NCBI GenBank assembly: GCA_038226305.1
Contig: JBBRQN010000004.1
Coordinates: forward strand, 127,732-191,731
Direction of reading: 5' to 3'
From: JASLDZ01 sp038226305
GTDB taxonomy: Bacteria; Pseudomonadota; Alphaproteobacteria; Caulobacterales; Caulobacteraceae
Length of the DNA stretch: 64,000 bases
Below, one piece after another: positions 25,871-35,200 of this stretch. Every line of letters begins with the position of its first letter. Positions within the stretch are counted from its first letter, which is position 1. The position numbers and the translations under genes were made by a program. The notes under the pieces were generated by a model that saw nothing but the letters and a program-made list of their open reading frames with translations, was not told the DNA's origin and made no database searches.

Positions 25871-27403
25871 ATGCTTGCAGTGCAGCAACGACCCCGAGGC
25901 GATGGGAGGCTGCGCGGCACCCTGGCCTGCGTGCCGGTGCTGATCGGGCTGATCGGCCTTTCGGGCTGCTCGCACGCGATGCTTTCGACCCCGGCCCGCA
26001 TCGTGCCCTCGGCCTTCGAGGGCGCGGCCGCCGCCAACCCCGCCCTGGCCCCGCAGACCCTGGATCGCTGGTGGGTGCTGTTCGACGATGCCCAGCTCTC
26101 CAGCCTCGTCGAAGGCGCGCTGGAGGCCAGCCCCTCCGCCCGTCAGGCGCGGGAGCGGATAGCCGAGGCCCGCGCCGTGCGCGCCCAGACCCTCTCCGGC
26201 TACGATCCGCAGGGCAACCTGACAGGCTCCGCCCAGCGCCAGACCACCGACCAGACCTTCGGAAGCACCGGTATCGCGGCCGCTGGAACGGGCGCGGTCG
26301 GTTCGGCCGGCACGGGCACCGGAACGAGCTTCCTCGTGCCTTCGGGCACGCTGAACACCTTCGCGGCGCAGTTCAACGTGTCCTACGAGATCGACCTGTT
26401 CGGCCGTCGCCGCGCCGCCACCCGCCCCGCCGATGCTGACGTGGCCGCCGCGCGGTTCGACTATGAGGGCGTGCGCGCCACCCTGGCGCGGGATGTGGCC
26501 ATCGGCGTGTTCCAGGCGCGCGGCGCCGCCGTGCAGCTTGCCGACGCCCGGGAGACCCTGCGCATCGCCTCCGAACTGGAGAAGAGCCGCCGCACCTCCG
26601 CCGAGCGCGGGCTGACCTCCACGGGCGATCTCGCCCGGCTGGAGACCGACAGCGCCAACGCCCGCGCCGAGGCGGCCCGGCTGGAGGCCACATCCCGCAC
26701 CACCCGCCGCTCGCTCCTGGCGCTGACGGGCAGGGGAGGGGCGCCGCTCGACACCCTGATCGTGCAGCCCACCGCCGCCGTCCCGCCTTCGCCTCCGGCC
26801 CTCACGCCCGCCGACCTCCTGCGCCGCCGCCCCGATGTGCGCCAGGCCGAGGCGCGCCTGCAGTCTGCCGCCGGCAACCTCGATCTGGACAAGCTCGGCC
26901 TGTTGCCGAAGTTCGCCTTCGCCCCCGGGGGCTCGGTGTCGCGCACCACGGGCACCTATGAGTCCACCACCAGCCTCTGGTCGCTGGCGCTGAACGCCAC
27001 CCTGCCGGTGCTCGACCGCCCGCGGCTGCTGGCGGTCGTCCGCGCGCAGCGGGCGAGGGGCGAGCAGGCGGTCGCCGCCTATGAGGTCGCCGTGATGAAC
27101 GGTTATCGCGACGCGGAGAACGGCTTTGCTGCGCTGGAGGCCGACCGCGCCCGGGTCGCGGCCCTGACGGTGGCGGTGAATCGCTCGCGCTTCGCCTTCG
27201 ATGCGGCCCGCAAGGGCTTCGACCTCGGCCTGACCGACCTCACCACGCTTCTGGATGCGGAGCGGGCGTGGCGCACCGCCCGCGCCTCGCTCACCGCCGC
27301 GCAGACCACGGCGCTGGTGGATGCCGCCACGCTTTTCCAGGCGCTTGGGGGTGGCTGGAACGCCACGCCCGCCGGGGCCGCCCCAACCGTCGCCAGCCGA
27401 TGA
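25871..27403 (+). CDS. RND efflux outer membrane lipoprotein, NodT/OprM family
   Basis: TolC-like channel that links the RND pump to the outside. 510 residues, with a lipobox (LIGLSGC) after a long signal peptide, the WW-V-LFDD segment near the mature N-terminus, and two repeats of the outer membrane efflux protein domain: first about 75-260 (ARERIAEARAVRAQTL), second about 290-490 (RRRPDVRQAEARLQSA, EVAVMNGYRDAENGF). The NLDLDKLGLLPKF and LPVLDR segments are typical. ATG 25871 is preferred over GTG 25829 for signal peptide length. First gene of a three-gene operon: its stop overlaps the next start. Confidence 0.88.
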   Translation: MLAVQQRPRGDGRLRGTLACVPVLIGLIGLSGCSHAMLSTPARIVPSAFEGAAAANPALAPQTLDRWWVLFDDAQLSSLVEGALEASPSARQARERIAEARAVRAQTLSGYDPQGNLTGSAQRQTTDQTFGSTGIAAAGTGAVGSAGTGTGTSFLVPSGTLNTFAAQFNVSYEIDLFGRRRAATRPADADVAAARFDYEGVRATLARDVAIGVFQARGAAVQLADARETLRIASELEKSRRTSAERGLTSTGDLARLETDSANARAEAARLEATSRTTRRSLLALTGRGGAPLDTLIVQPTAAVPPSPPALTPADLLRRRPDVRQAEARLQSAAGNLDLDKLGLLPKFAFAPGGSVSRTTGTYESTTSLWSLALNATLPVLDRPRLLAVVRAQRARGEQAVAAYEVAVMNGYRDAENGFAALEADRARVAALTVAVNRSRFAFDAARKGFDLGLTDLTTLLDAERAWRTARASLTAAQTTALVDAATLFQALGGGWNATPAGAAPTVASR

Positions 27404-28506
27404 GCCCCTTCATGACCGCCCGCCGCCCCGCTCTCCTGGCCACCGTCGCCCTGGTGGGTCTCGCCGCCCTCGGGGCCTGTCACAAGGCCGATGCGCCCAA
27501 GAAGAAGACCGCCGACTCGCCGCTCACCGTCACGGTGGCGCCGGTGCAGATGCAGTCCCTCCGCGGCGGCCTGTCGGCCTCGGGCGTGCTCAGCCCCCGG
27601 GAGGAGGCCGCGGTCACCACCGAGCTGAACGGCTATCGCGTGGCGCAGGTGCTGGTGGATCAGGATGCCCTGGTGCGCAGCGGCCAGCCCCTCGCCCGGC
27701 TCGACGATACGCTGCTGCGCTCGCAGATGGCGCAGCAGAGCGCCGTGGTCGCCCAGCAGAAGGTCGCCGCCGAGCGGGCCGACCAGGAGGCCGAGCGCGT
27801 GAAGGGCCTCGATAACCAGGGTGTGCTGCCGCAGGAGCAGATCGTCGAGCGCCGCCTCGCCGCCCGCTCGGCCCACGCCGTGGTCGATGCCGCGCAGGCG
27901 CAGCTGAACGACCTGAAGCTGCGCCAGTCCATGATGATCGTGCGCGCCCCGGTTTCCGGCCGGGTGCTGGAGCGCACGGTGCGGCCCGGCGACGTGGCGA
28001 CCCCCGCCACGGTGATGTTCCGCATCGCCCGCAACGGTCAGGTGGAGCTGAACGCCGAGGTGGCCGAAGGCGACCTTTCGCGCATTCATCCCGGCGATCA
28101 GGCCGAGGTTTCGCTGCCCGGCGGAGGCAAGGTGACCGGCGTCGTTCGCCTCGTCAGCCCGCAGGTGGATGCCCAGACCCGCCTCGGTCGCGCCCGCGTG
28201 ACCCTGCCGCCCCGGGCCGACCTGCGTTCGGGCGGCTTTGCCCGGGCCGAGTTCACCCAGGCCTCGCGCCAGGCCTCCGTCGCGCCCGAGAGTGCGGTTC
28301 GCTTCGATGCCGATGGCGCCAGCGTATTGGTTTTGCAGCCCGACGACACCGTGAAGCGCGTCGCCGTGCGCACGGGCGGGCGCTCCGAAGGCCTGGTCGA
28401 ACTGGTGCAGGGGCCGCCGGCAGGGGCGAAGGTGCTGCTCTCGGGCGGGGCTTTCGTGCTGGACGGTGATAAGGTGAAGCCGGTCGAGGAGCCTCGTTCC
28501 AGATGA
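27400..28506 (+). CDS. RND efflux periplasmic adaptor (membrane fusion protein)
   Basis: Lipoprotein (lipobox LAALGAC near residue 27) of 368 residues. It bridges the inner-membrane pump and the outer channel. Domains in order: beta-barrel/lipoyl start (PREEAAVTTELNGYRVAQV), a short alpha-hairpin coiled coil about 105-155 (VVAQQKVAAERADQEAERV), the second lipoyl half (IVRAPVSGRVLERTVRPGD), and the membrane-proximal domain. ATG 27400 overlaps the TGA of the channel gene, and its own stop overlaps the pump gene, so translation of the three is coupled. Confidence 0.9.
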   Translation: MSPFMTARRPALLATVALVGLAALGACHKADAPKKKTADSPLTVTVAPVQMQSLRGGLSASGVLSPREEAAVTTELNGYRVAQVLVDQDALVRSGQPLARLDDTLLRSQMAQQSAVVAQQKVAAERADQEAERVKGLDNQGVLPQEQIVERRLAARSAHAVVDAAQAQLNDLKLRQSMMIVRAPVSGRVLERTVRPGDVATPATVMFRIARNGQVELNAEVAEGDLSRIHPGDQAEVSLPGGGKVTGVVRLVSPQVDAQTRLGRARVTLPPRADLRSGGFARAEFTQASRQASVAPESAVRFDADGASVLVLQPDDTVKRVAVRTGGRSEGLVELVQGPPAGAKVLLSGGAFVLDGDKVKPVEEPRSR

Positions 28507-31500
28507 TCCGCATCTCCGCCTGGTCGATCCGCAACCCGATCCCGGTCGCGATCCTGTTCGTGGCGCTGACGCTGGCGGGGCTGATCGCCTACACCGGCCT
28601 GCCCATCAAGCACTTCCCCAACATCGCCTTCCCGGTGGTTTCGGTCAGCGTGGCGCAGAGCGGGGCCGCTCCGTCCGAGATGGAGAACCAGATCACGCGG
28701 CCCATCGAGGACGCGATCGCGGGCCTCACCAACGTCAAGCACATCGCCTCGAACGTTTCCCTCGGCGTCTCCTCGACCACCATCGAGTTCGAGCTGGGCA
28801 GCGACATGCAGAAGGCGACGGACGACGTGCGGAGCGCGGTGGAGCGCACCCGCGTGCTCCTGCCGCCCTCCATCGACCCGCCGACGGTGCAGCGCATCGA
28901 CATCGACGGGGCGCCGATCCTCACTTACGCCATCTCGTCCGAACGCATGTCGCCCACAGAACTGTCGTGGTTCGTGGACAACACCATCGCCCGGGCGCTG
29001 CAGGCCGAGGGCGGCGTGGCGCAGGTGGGCCGCGTGGGCGGGGTGGATCGCGAGATCAACGTCACCCTCTCGCCCGACAAGATGCGCGCCTTCGGGGTCA
29101 CGGCCCCGCAGGTCAACGCCGCGCTGGCGCAGTTCAACGCCGACCAAGCGGGCGGCCGCGCCAACATCGGCGGGCAGGAGCAGACCGTGCGCGTGCTGGG
29201 CCAGGCCCAGACGGTGGACCAGCTGCGCGAGATCACCATCCCCGCCGCCGGCCGCTATGTGCGCCTGACCGACGTGGCCGAGGTGGGCGACGGAGCCGGA
29301 GAGACGCGGGGCTTCGCCCGGCTGGACAACCGCCCGGCCGTGGCCTTCTCCGTCAACAAGACCCGCGACGCCTCTGACGTGACGGTCGAGAAGCATGTGC
29401 TGGCGGGCATCGACACCCTCGCCAAGGCCCACCCCGAAGTTCACTTCACCCCGGTGGTCTCCACCGTCGAGCAGACGCGGGAGACCTTCAACGCCACGGT
29501 GCACGTGCTGATCGAGGGCATGCTCCTGGCGGCGCTCGTGGTGTTCCTGTTCCTGCGCAACTGGCGCGCCACGCTGATCTCGGCGGCCGCCATGCCGCTG
29601 AGCCTGATCCCCACGTTCCTGGCGATCTCGCTGATGGGCTTCTCCCTGAACCTCATCACGCTGCTGTCGCTGACGCTGGTGATCGGCATCCTGGTCGACG
29701 ACGCGATCGTCGAGGTGGAGAACATCGAGAAGCGCATCGAGCGGGGGGCCACGCCCTATCGCGCCGCGCTGATCGGGGCCGACTCCATCGGTCTGGCGGT
29801 GATCGCCACCACCGCCTCCATCGTCGTGGTGTTCACGCCGGTGAGCTTCATGCCGGGCATTCCGGGCCAGTTCTTCAAGGAGTTCGGCCTGACGGTGGCC
29901 GTGGCCGTGATCTTCTCCCTGATCGTGGCCCGCCTGCTCACCCCGGTGATGGCGGCCTATTTCCTCAAGGCGGGTGGCACGCCGAAGGAGCCCAAGCCCC
30001 TGGGCGGGGTCTATGGCAAGAGCCTGGACTGGGCGCTGAAGCACCCGTGGGTGGCCTCCACCTTCGGCGGGTTCCTGTTCTTCGCCACCATCGCCTTCGT
30101 GGTGGTGGGGGCTGCGATGGGCTTCGTGCCCGTCGGCTTCCAGCCGGTGGAGAACCCCGGCTACTTCTACCTCAACGTGGAGGGTCCGCCCGGGGCCGAC
30201 CGCAACGACATGGAGCGGGTGGTCACCGACGCCACGCGCCTCCTCAAGGCCGAGCCGGACGTGGACCGGGTGTTCGCGCAGGTGGGCAGCAACGCCACCG
30301 GCGGCGGGGGCTTCGGCGAGGCGGCGGGGGCCGACCTGCGCTCCGGCACGATCACCGTCGTGCTCAAGGCCAAGCGGGCGCACACCACCGACCAGGTGAA
30401 GAACATCATCCGCCCCAAGCTGCGCAGCATCCGCGACGTGCGGGTCACCACGCTCTCGGGCTTCGGCCAGGCCGACGTGGAGATCGTGCTCTCCGGGGCC
30501 GACGGCGCGCTCCTCGCCAAAACGCAGACCGAACTCCAGCGGCAGATGCACGAGGTGAAGGCGGTCACCGACCCTCGACCCGCGCCGCCCCCCTCCGCCC
30601 CGGAGATCGTCATCCGGCCAAAGCCCGACGAGGCGGCCCGCCTCGGCGTTACCTCGCAGGCGCTGGCGGCGGTGCTGCGCGTGGCCACCATCGGCGACAT
30701 CGACGCCAACATCGCCAAGTTCTCCGAAGGCGAGCGCCGCATCCCCATCCGCGTGCGCCTGCCGCAGAGCGCCCGCTCCGACCTCGACACGGTGAAGAAC
30801 CTCGGCGTGCCTACGGCCTCGGGCGGGGTCACCACCCTGCAGTCGGTGGCCGACGTGTCGTTCCAGGCGGGCCCGGGGCGGATCGTGCGCTATCAGCGCG
30901 AGCGGCGCGCCTCGGTGCAGGCCGACCTTCGCAACGGGGCGAGCCTCGGCACCGCCTTGCAGGACATCCACCGCCTGCCGGTGATGAAGACCCTGCCCAA
31001 GGGCGTCAACGAGGCGCAGATCGGCAATGCCGAGGCCCTGCAGCAGGTGATCGGCGGCTTCATCTGGGCGATCTTCGCCGGGGTGGCGCTGATCTTCGGC
31101 GTGCTGGTGCTGTTGTTCCGCTCGTTCTTCAAGCCGGCGATCATCCTGGCCGCCCTGCCGCTGACACTCGTGGGAGCCGTCACCGCCATCACGGTGGCGA
31201 GGCTCGAGATCGACATGCCGGTGTTCATCGGCCTCCTCATGCTGATGGGCATCGCCGCCAAGAACTCGATCCTCCTCGTGGAGTTCGCCATCGAGGACGA
31301 GCGCGCCGGGCAGACCCAGTGGGAGGCGATCCACAACGCCTGCCGCGAGCGGGCGCGGCCCATCGTGATGACCACCGTGGCGATGATCGCGGGCATGCTG
31401 CCCACGGCCCTCGGCCTCGGCAGCGGGAGCGAGTTCCGCCAGCCGATGGCGGTGGCGGTGATCGGGGGGCTGATCAGCTCCACCGTGCTCAGCCTGGTGC

Positions 31501-31694
31501 TGGTGCCGGTGATCTACCTCATCGTTGATCGGTTCGAGCGGGCGGTGGTGCCGCGCCTCGGGCGGCTGATCACCCGCAAGTCGCCCGGCGACGACGCTCC
31601 GATCCGCGAGGGGGAGGAGACCCTGGTCACCGAAACCCCGCACGCTCCGGCCCCGGCCCCCGCCGTGCGCCGCCCCGTGATCGCGGCGGAGTAG
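28503..31694 (+). CDS. RND efflux pump, HAE1/AcrB-like inner membrane transporter
   Basis: Proton-driven pump of 1063 residues, the usual length, with the duplicated 6-TM plus large periplasmic loop layout. The proton-relay residues are present: the Asp pair in GILVDDAIVEVENIE (TM4) and Lys in GIAAKNSILLVEF (TM10). The end is a short Pro/Ala-rich cytoplasmic tail. It forms a full tripartite pump with the channel and adaptor genes, all joined by 4-base overlaps. The substrate cannot be assigned; the DD/K pattern supports organic substrates rather than the heavy-metal HME group, which carries DxxxDxE-type motifs. Confidence 0.93.
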   Translation: MIRISAWSIRNPIPVAILFVALTLAGLIAYTGLPIKHFPNIAFPVVSVSVAQSGAAPSEMENQITRPIEDAIAGLTNVKHIASNVSLGVSSTTIEFELGSDMQKATDDVRSAVERTRVLLPPSIDPPTVQRIDIDGAPILTYAISSERMSPTELSWFVDNTIARALQAEGGVAQVGRVGGVDREINVTLSPDKMRAFGVTAPQVNAALAQFNADQAGGRANIGGQEQTVRVLGQAQTVDQLREITIPAAGRYVRLTDVAEVGDGAGETRGFARLDNRPAVAFSVNKTRDASDVTVEKHVLAGIDTLAKAHPEVHFTPVVSTVEQTRETFNATVHVLIEGMLLAALVVFLFLRNWRATLISAAAMPLSLIPTFLAISLMGFSLNLITLLSLTLVIGILVDDAIVEVENIEKRIERGATPYRAALIGADSIGLAVIATTASIVVVFTPVSFMPGIPGQFFKEFGLTVAVAVIFSLIVARLLTPVMAAYFLKAGGTPKEPKPLGGVYGKSLDWALKHPWVASTFGGFLFFATIAFVVVGAAMGFVPVGFQPVENPGYFYLNVEGPPGADRNDMERVVTDATRLLKAEPDVDRVFAQVGSNATGGGGFGEAAGADLRSGTITVVLKAKRAHTTDQVKNIIRPKLRSIRDVRVTTLSGFGQADVEIVLSGADGALLAKTQTELQRQMHEVKAVTDPRPAPPPSAPEIVIRPKPDEAARLGVTSQALAAVLRVATIGDIDANIAKFSEGERRIPIRVRLPQSARSDLDTVKNLGVPTASGGVTTLQSVADVSFQAGPGRIVRYQRERRASVQADLRNGASLGTALQDIHRLPVMKTLPKGVNEAQIGNAEALQQVIGGFIWAIFAGVALIFGVLVLLFRSFFKPAIILAALPLTLVGAVTAITVARLEIDMPVFIGLLMLMGIAAKNSILLVEFAIEDERAGQTQWEAIHNACRERARPIVMTTVAMIAGMLPTALGLGSGSEFRQPMAVAVIGGLISSTVLSLVLVPVIYLIVDRFERAVVPRLGRLITRKSPGDDAPIREGEETLVTETPHAPAPAPAVRRPVIAAE

Positions 31695-31712
31695 CCCGCT
31701 GTCCGGGCGGGC
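31694..31712. terminator. Hairpin between convergent pump and udgX genes
   Basis: GCCCGC-TGTCCGG-GCGGGC, a perfect 6-base GC stem lying exactly between the two stop codons. It could serve as a bidirectional terminator; no T-run. Confidence 0.35.
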
Positions 31713-33173
31713 CTAGGCGGTCACCAGCGCCCAGGCCGCCCGCAGGTCGCGGACGAAGAGGGCGTATTCCCGGGCCTTGGCCTCCTCGTCCTGCACGCGC
31801 AGGAGAAAGCTCGGGTGGACGGTGAGAAAGCCGGTCGCGCCGTCATCGAGGGCCCCGATCACCCCCCGATCCTTCATCACCGAATAGCTCCTGCCGCGGA
31901 ACACGGCGCTGGAAGCGGTGGCGCCCAGGGCCACGATCACCTGCGGCTTCACCAGCCGCCGCTCGTTCATCAGCCAGCCGTTGCAGGCGGTCACCTCGCC
32001 CACGTTGGGCTTGGAGTGCAGACGGCGCTTGCCACGCAGCTCATGCTTGAAGTGCTTCACGCTGTTGGTGACGTATGTCTGCGCCCGGGGCACGCCGGCT
32101 TCGGCCAGGGCCCGGTCGAACAGCTGGCCTGCGGGACCTATGAAGGGGCGGCCCTTCAGGTCTTCCATGTCACCCGGCTGCTCGCCCACGAACATCAGCT
32201 TCGCCTGCCGCGGCCCTTCGCCCGGCACCCCCTGCGTGGCGTCGCGCCACAGGTCGCAGCGTCGGCACACCTGCACGCCCGCGGCCACGTCCTCCAGGGT
32301 GGAAACGCCGATCTGGGCATCGATCGGCCCGTCGCGCTGGGCGCGCATGGCCGCCTTCATGGCCCGCGGGGAGGGCTGCGACGGGGCGGCCCCGACCATC
32401 GCATCGGTGCGCCCCTGCGCCGCAGATATCAGGCCCGGAATGCTCTGCGCCTCGGGCAGGTTCTTCCAGTAGTGCCTGGCCATGTGCTGCGTCATCACCT
32501 TGGGGTTCAGTCGCGCGGGATTGAAGATGTTGCGGAAATAGTCGACCCACAGGTCTTCGGAGGCATCTTCCGACGGCGTATCGGCCTTCGAGCCGCCGGG
32601 GCCGTAGGCGACGCGAGCCCCGTCCCACAGCGCGGTGACGTAGGGGCTGACGATGGTGAACTTCACGTTCGCCAGGCGGCGCACGAAGAAGTCGATCCCG
32701 ATCGCGATCACATAGTGCGGTGGCTCGTACCAGGCGGCGTATTCCTCGGGCGTGGCGGCATCCTCCGCGTCGTCCACCCGGCGGAAGCGCACGAAGGCGT
32801 GCATCTTGTGCTCGGCCTGTCGCACGTTGCGCTGCATCAGGAGGGCATCGGCCACCTCAGGGTCGGTGAGGATCTCCACCAGCCGGGGCTCCTCCCTCAG
32901 CCGCCACAGGAGGCGATACAGAAGGTCGAACCGCCCCTCGTCCGCGTGGCAGATCACCACCCTTGCGAGATCGACGAAGCCCCGAGACGCACTGAACGTG
33001 GCGCCGGGGCGGGTTTCAGGCGGCGGCTCGCCATCGAACAGCGCGCCTTCGCCGTCGCCGTGCCCCACCGTCCAGCGCACCTGCGATGGCGCGATGTCGG
33101 CCAGCCGCAAGGCGCGGGCCGCCGCGCGCCAGCCGTCGAAGTCGGTGGGGTGGGCGAGCCGCACCACGCGCAT
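31713..33173 (-). CDS. udgX: DUF4130 domain fused to UdgX-type uracil-DNA glycosylase
   Basis: 486 residues. The N-terminal half (to about 260) is DUF4130/TIGR03915, a probable DNA-metabolism domain (MQRNVRQAEHKMHAFVRFR, ALWDGARVAYGPGG). The C-terminal half is a family 4-like uracil-DNA glycosylase of the UdgX group: four Cys for an Fe-S cluster (CRRC near residue 305 and others), GEQPGDMEDLKGRPFIGPAG, and the UdgX-specific RGKRRLHSKP insertion, whose His links covalently to DNA after removal of uracil. ATG 33173 follows the stop of the radical SAM gene by 5 bases, so they are an operon, with a LexA box in front. Confidence 0.9.
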   Translation of the reverse strand: MRVVRLAHPTDFDGWRAAARALRLADIAPSQVRWTVGHGDGEGALFDGEPPPETRPGATFSASRGFVDLARVVICHADEGRFDLLYRLLWRLREEPRLVEILTDPEVADALLMQRNVRQAEHKMHAFVRFRRVDDAEDAATPEEYAAWYEPPHYVIAIGIDFFVRRLANVKFTIVSPYVTALWDGARVAYGPGGSKADTPSEDASEDLWVDYFRNIFNPARLNPKVMTQHMARHYWKNLPEAQSIPGLISAAQGRTDAMVGAAPSQPSPRAMKAAMRAQRDGPIDAQIGVSTLEDVAAGVQVCRRCDLWRDATQGVPGEGPRQAKLMFVGEQPGDMEDLKGRPFIGPAGQLFDRALAEAGVPRAQTYVTNSVKHFKHELRGKRRLHSKPNVGEVTACNGWLMNERRLVKPQVIVALGATASSAVFRGRSYSVMKDRGVIGALDDGATGFLTVHPSFLLRVQDEEAKAREYALFVRDLRAAWALVTA

Positions 33174-33178
33174 GGGTG

Positions 33179-34435
33179 CTAGAACAGGCTCAGTTGTTGC
33201 GACGGAGCACTGGGGCTGGCGGCGCGCATGCGGTCCTCCAGATCGGCGGAGTCCAGAAGGGTGGTGGGCCGCCAGTCGCTGCACACCACGAAAGCCTTGA
33301 GCCGCTTGATCGATCCCGCGATCCGCTCGAGATCGGCCAGGGTCACGCGCTTGAGGCCGCGCACGCGCAGGATCTTGTGGACCGACTTCACGCCCAGCCC
33401 CGGAATGCGCAGTAGCATCTCCCGCTCGGCGGTGTTCACATCCACCGGGAAGCGATCCCGGTTGCGCAGGGCCCAGGCGAGCTTGGGGTCGATCACCGGG
33501 TCGAGCATGCCGCCTTCGGTGCCCGCCACGATCTCCTCGCGCTCGAAGCCGTAGAACCGCATCAGCCAGTCGGCCTGATACAGGCGATGCTCGCGCATCA
33601 GATGCGGCCGCTCGCTGGGCAGGGCGGCCGATGAATCCGGGATGGGGCTGAACGCCGAGTAGTAGACGCGCTTGAGCCGATAGCCGCCGTAGAGTCCTTC
33701 GGACCGCTTCAGGATGTCGCCGTCGGTTGAGGAATCCGCGCCCACGATCATCTGGGTGGACTGGCCCGCCGGGGCGAAACGCGGGGCGGAGCGCTTGCGC
33801 CATGAGCGGCTCTCGCCCGCGGCATCGATGCCATAGCGCACGTGCCCCATGCTCTGGCGGATGTTCAGGGGCGTCTTTTCGGGTGCCAGCCGCAGCAAGC
33901 TCTCGTCCTGCGGCAGCTCGATGTTCACCGACAGGCGGTCGGCATAAAGCCCGGCCTGCGCTGCCAGTTCCGGCGCGGCCCCGGCGATGAGCTTGAGGTG
34001 GATATAGCCGCGGAAGTCGTGAACCTCCCGCAGGGTCTTCGCCACCAGGATCATCTGCTCCTGCGTGTAATCGGCGGAGCGGATCACGCCCGACGACAGA
34101 AACAGCCCCTCGATGTAGTTGCGTTTGTAGAAGTCTATGGTGAGGGCCACGATCTCCTCGACGCTGAAGCGCGCGCGCTCCACGTTCGAGCTCACCCTGT
34201 TGATGCAATACACACAGTCGAACACGCAGAAGTTCGTCATCAGGATCTTGAGCAGGCTGACGCAGCGCCCGTCGGGCGTGTAGGCATGGCAGACGCCGCT
34301 GCCGCCCGTGGTCGAGCCGACCCCCCGGCCGTTCAGCGAACTGCGTTTCGCCCCGCCCGATGAGGCGCAGGAGGCATCGTATTTCGCGGCGTCCGCGAGG
34401 ATCGAGAGTTTCCGGCGAAGCGTCAGGGAGGGCAC
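33179..34435 (-). CDS. Putative DNA modification/repair radical SAM protein (UDG-linked)
   Basis: 418 residues. Radical SAM cluster motif CVFDCVYC near residue 70 (C-x3-C-x2-C), then the family-specific VSSNVERARFS and the SVNIELPQ segments. A helix-hairpin-helix DNA-binding motif lies near residues 340-370 (LLRIPGLGVKSVHKILRVRG). This matches the TIGR03916 family, which is consistently encoded beside UdgX/DUF4130 proteins. The reaction is unknown. GTG 34435 is used; a perfect LexA-type box lies 15 bases upstream, so the operon is likely damage-inducible. Confidence 0.88.
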   Translation of the reverse strand: MPSLTLRRKLSILADAAKYDASCASSGGAKRSSLNGRGVGSTTGGSGVCHAYTPDGRCVSLLKILMTNFCVFDCVYCINRVSSNVERARFSVEEIVALTIDFYKRNYIEGLFLSSGVIRSADYTQEQMILVAKTLREVHDFRGYIHLKLIAGAAPELAAQAGLYADRLSVNIELPQDESLLRLAPEKTPLNIRQSMGHVRYGIDAAGESRSWRKRSAPRFAPAGQSTQMIVGADSSTDGDILKRSEGLYGGYRLKRVYYSAFSPIPDSSAALPSERPHLMREHRLYQADWLMRFYGFEREEIVAGTEGGMLDPVIDPKLAWALRNRDRFPVDVNTAEREMLLRIPGLGVKSVHKILRVRGLKRVTLADLERIAGSIKRLKAFVVCSDWRPTTLLDSADLEDRMRAASPSAPSQQLSLF

Positions 34436-34449
34436 GAGCGGACTTTATC

Positions 34450-34464
34450 GTTCGTGCTTCGTTC
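34450..34464. promoter_or_regulatory. LexA (SOS) box upstream of the radical SAM-udgX operon
   Basis: GTTC-N7-GTTC on the plus strand (GTTC 34450-34453, spacer GTGCTTC, GTTC 34461-34464) matches the alphaproteobacterial LexA site exactly. It is 15 bases before the GTG of the radical SAM gene on the minus strand, a repressor position, and 104 bases before the divergent cupredoxin gene. Confidence 0.75.
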
Positions 34465-34567
34465 CGTCCAGAGCGCCGTCGGGCAGGGTTGGCGCGCCTA
34501 TCAAAAGAGGCATGCAGTGACCCAATCTTCACGACTCTGGCGCAGTGATCGCCTCGTGTACCGCTTG

Positions 34568-35200
34568 ATGACCCGTTCCGCTTTCGCGCTGTCCGCCGTG
34601 ATCGCGGCCCTGCCCGGCTGCGCGTTCGCAGGCGACCTCGTGGTGATCGCGCGCAGCGCCAAGGGCGCCCCGATCGCCGATGCCGTGGTGATGGTGCAGC
34701 CCTCGCAGAAGCGCGACATGCCCGACCGCTTCGCCCAGCCGCTGACCATGTCGCAGCATCACCTGAAGTTCGATCCGTTCATCCTGGCCGTGCCGGTGGG
34801 CGCGACGGTGGCGTTTCCGAACGAGGACACGGTGCGCCACCAGGTGTTCTCGTTCTCCGCCGTCAAACGGTTCGAGTTGCGCCTCTACGGCAAGGACCAG
34901 CCGCGGGTGGTCACCTTCGACAAATCGGGCGTGGTCTCGGTGGGCTGTAACATCCATGACTCCATGTCGGGCTTCATCAAGGTGGTCGACGCCCCGTATG
35001 CGGTGAAGACCGATGCGAACGGCCGCGCCGTGATCCGCGACCTGCCCGCCGGGGCGGCGGTGATCCGCCTGTGGCACCCCTATCTCAAGGCCCCGCAGGG
35101 CGAGATCCGCGACGGAGCGGTGATCCCGGCGACCGGTTCGGTGGAGCGGCAGCTTTCGGGCGACCTGCGACCGCCGCCGACGGCCGCCTCGGCCTACTGA
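34568..35200 (+). CDS. Cupredoxin-like periplasmic protein (methylamine-utilisation-type)
   Basis: 210 residues with a signal peptide (FALSAVIAALPGCAFA) and a plastocyanin/azurin-like domain. Type 1 copper ligands are visible: His in DTVRHQVFSF near residue 97 and the Cys-x2-His-x3-Met set in VGCNIHDSMSGF near 137-144. A carboxypeptidase-regulatory-like segment follows (YAVKTDANGRAVIRDLPAG). Such proteins are commonly annotated as methylamine utilisation proteins. ATG 34568 is chosen for the signal peptide; the frame is open upstream. Its TGA overlaps the ATG of the EAL gene by one base, implying a joint redox- or copper-linked role. Confidence 0.78.
   Translation: MTRSAFALSAVIAALPGCAFAGDLVVIARSAKGAPIADAVVMVQPSQKRDMPDRFAQPLTMSQHHLKFDPFILAVPVGATVAFPNEDTVRHQVFSFSAVKRFELRLYGKDQPRVVTFDKSGVVSVGCNIHDSMSGFIKVVDAPYAVKTDANGRAVIRDLPAGAAVIRLWHPYLKAPQGEIRDGAVIPATGSVERQLSGDLRPPPTAASAY

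Noticed and set aside
28098..31643. An 1181-codon open frame antisense to the RND pump gene
   Set aside because: It is His/Gly/Arg/Asp-rich with no domain character. It is the expected shadow of a high-GC gene in an antisense frame; the pump on the plus strand has complete motifs.
33174..34532. A single 939-residue protein covering udgX and the radical SAM region
   Set aside because: The frame stays open by chance. The radical SAM protein is in another frame with its own motifs and stop at 33179-33181, and UdgX starts at ATG 33173.
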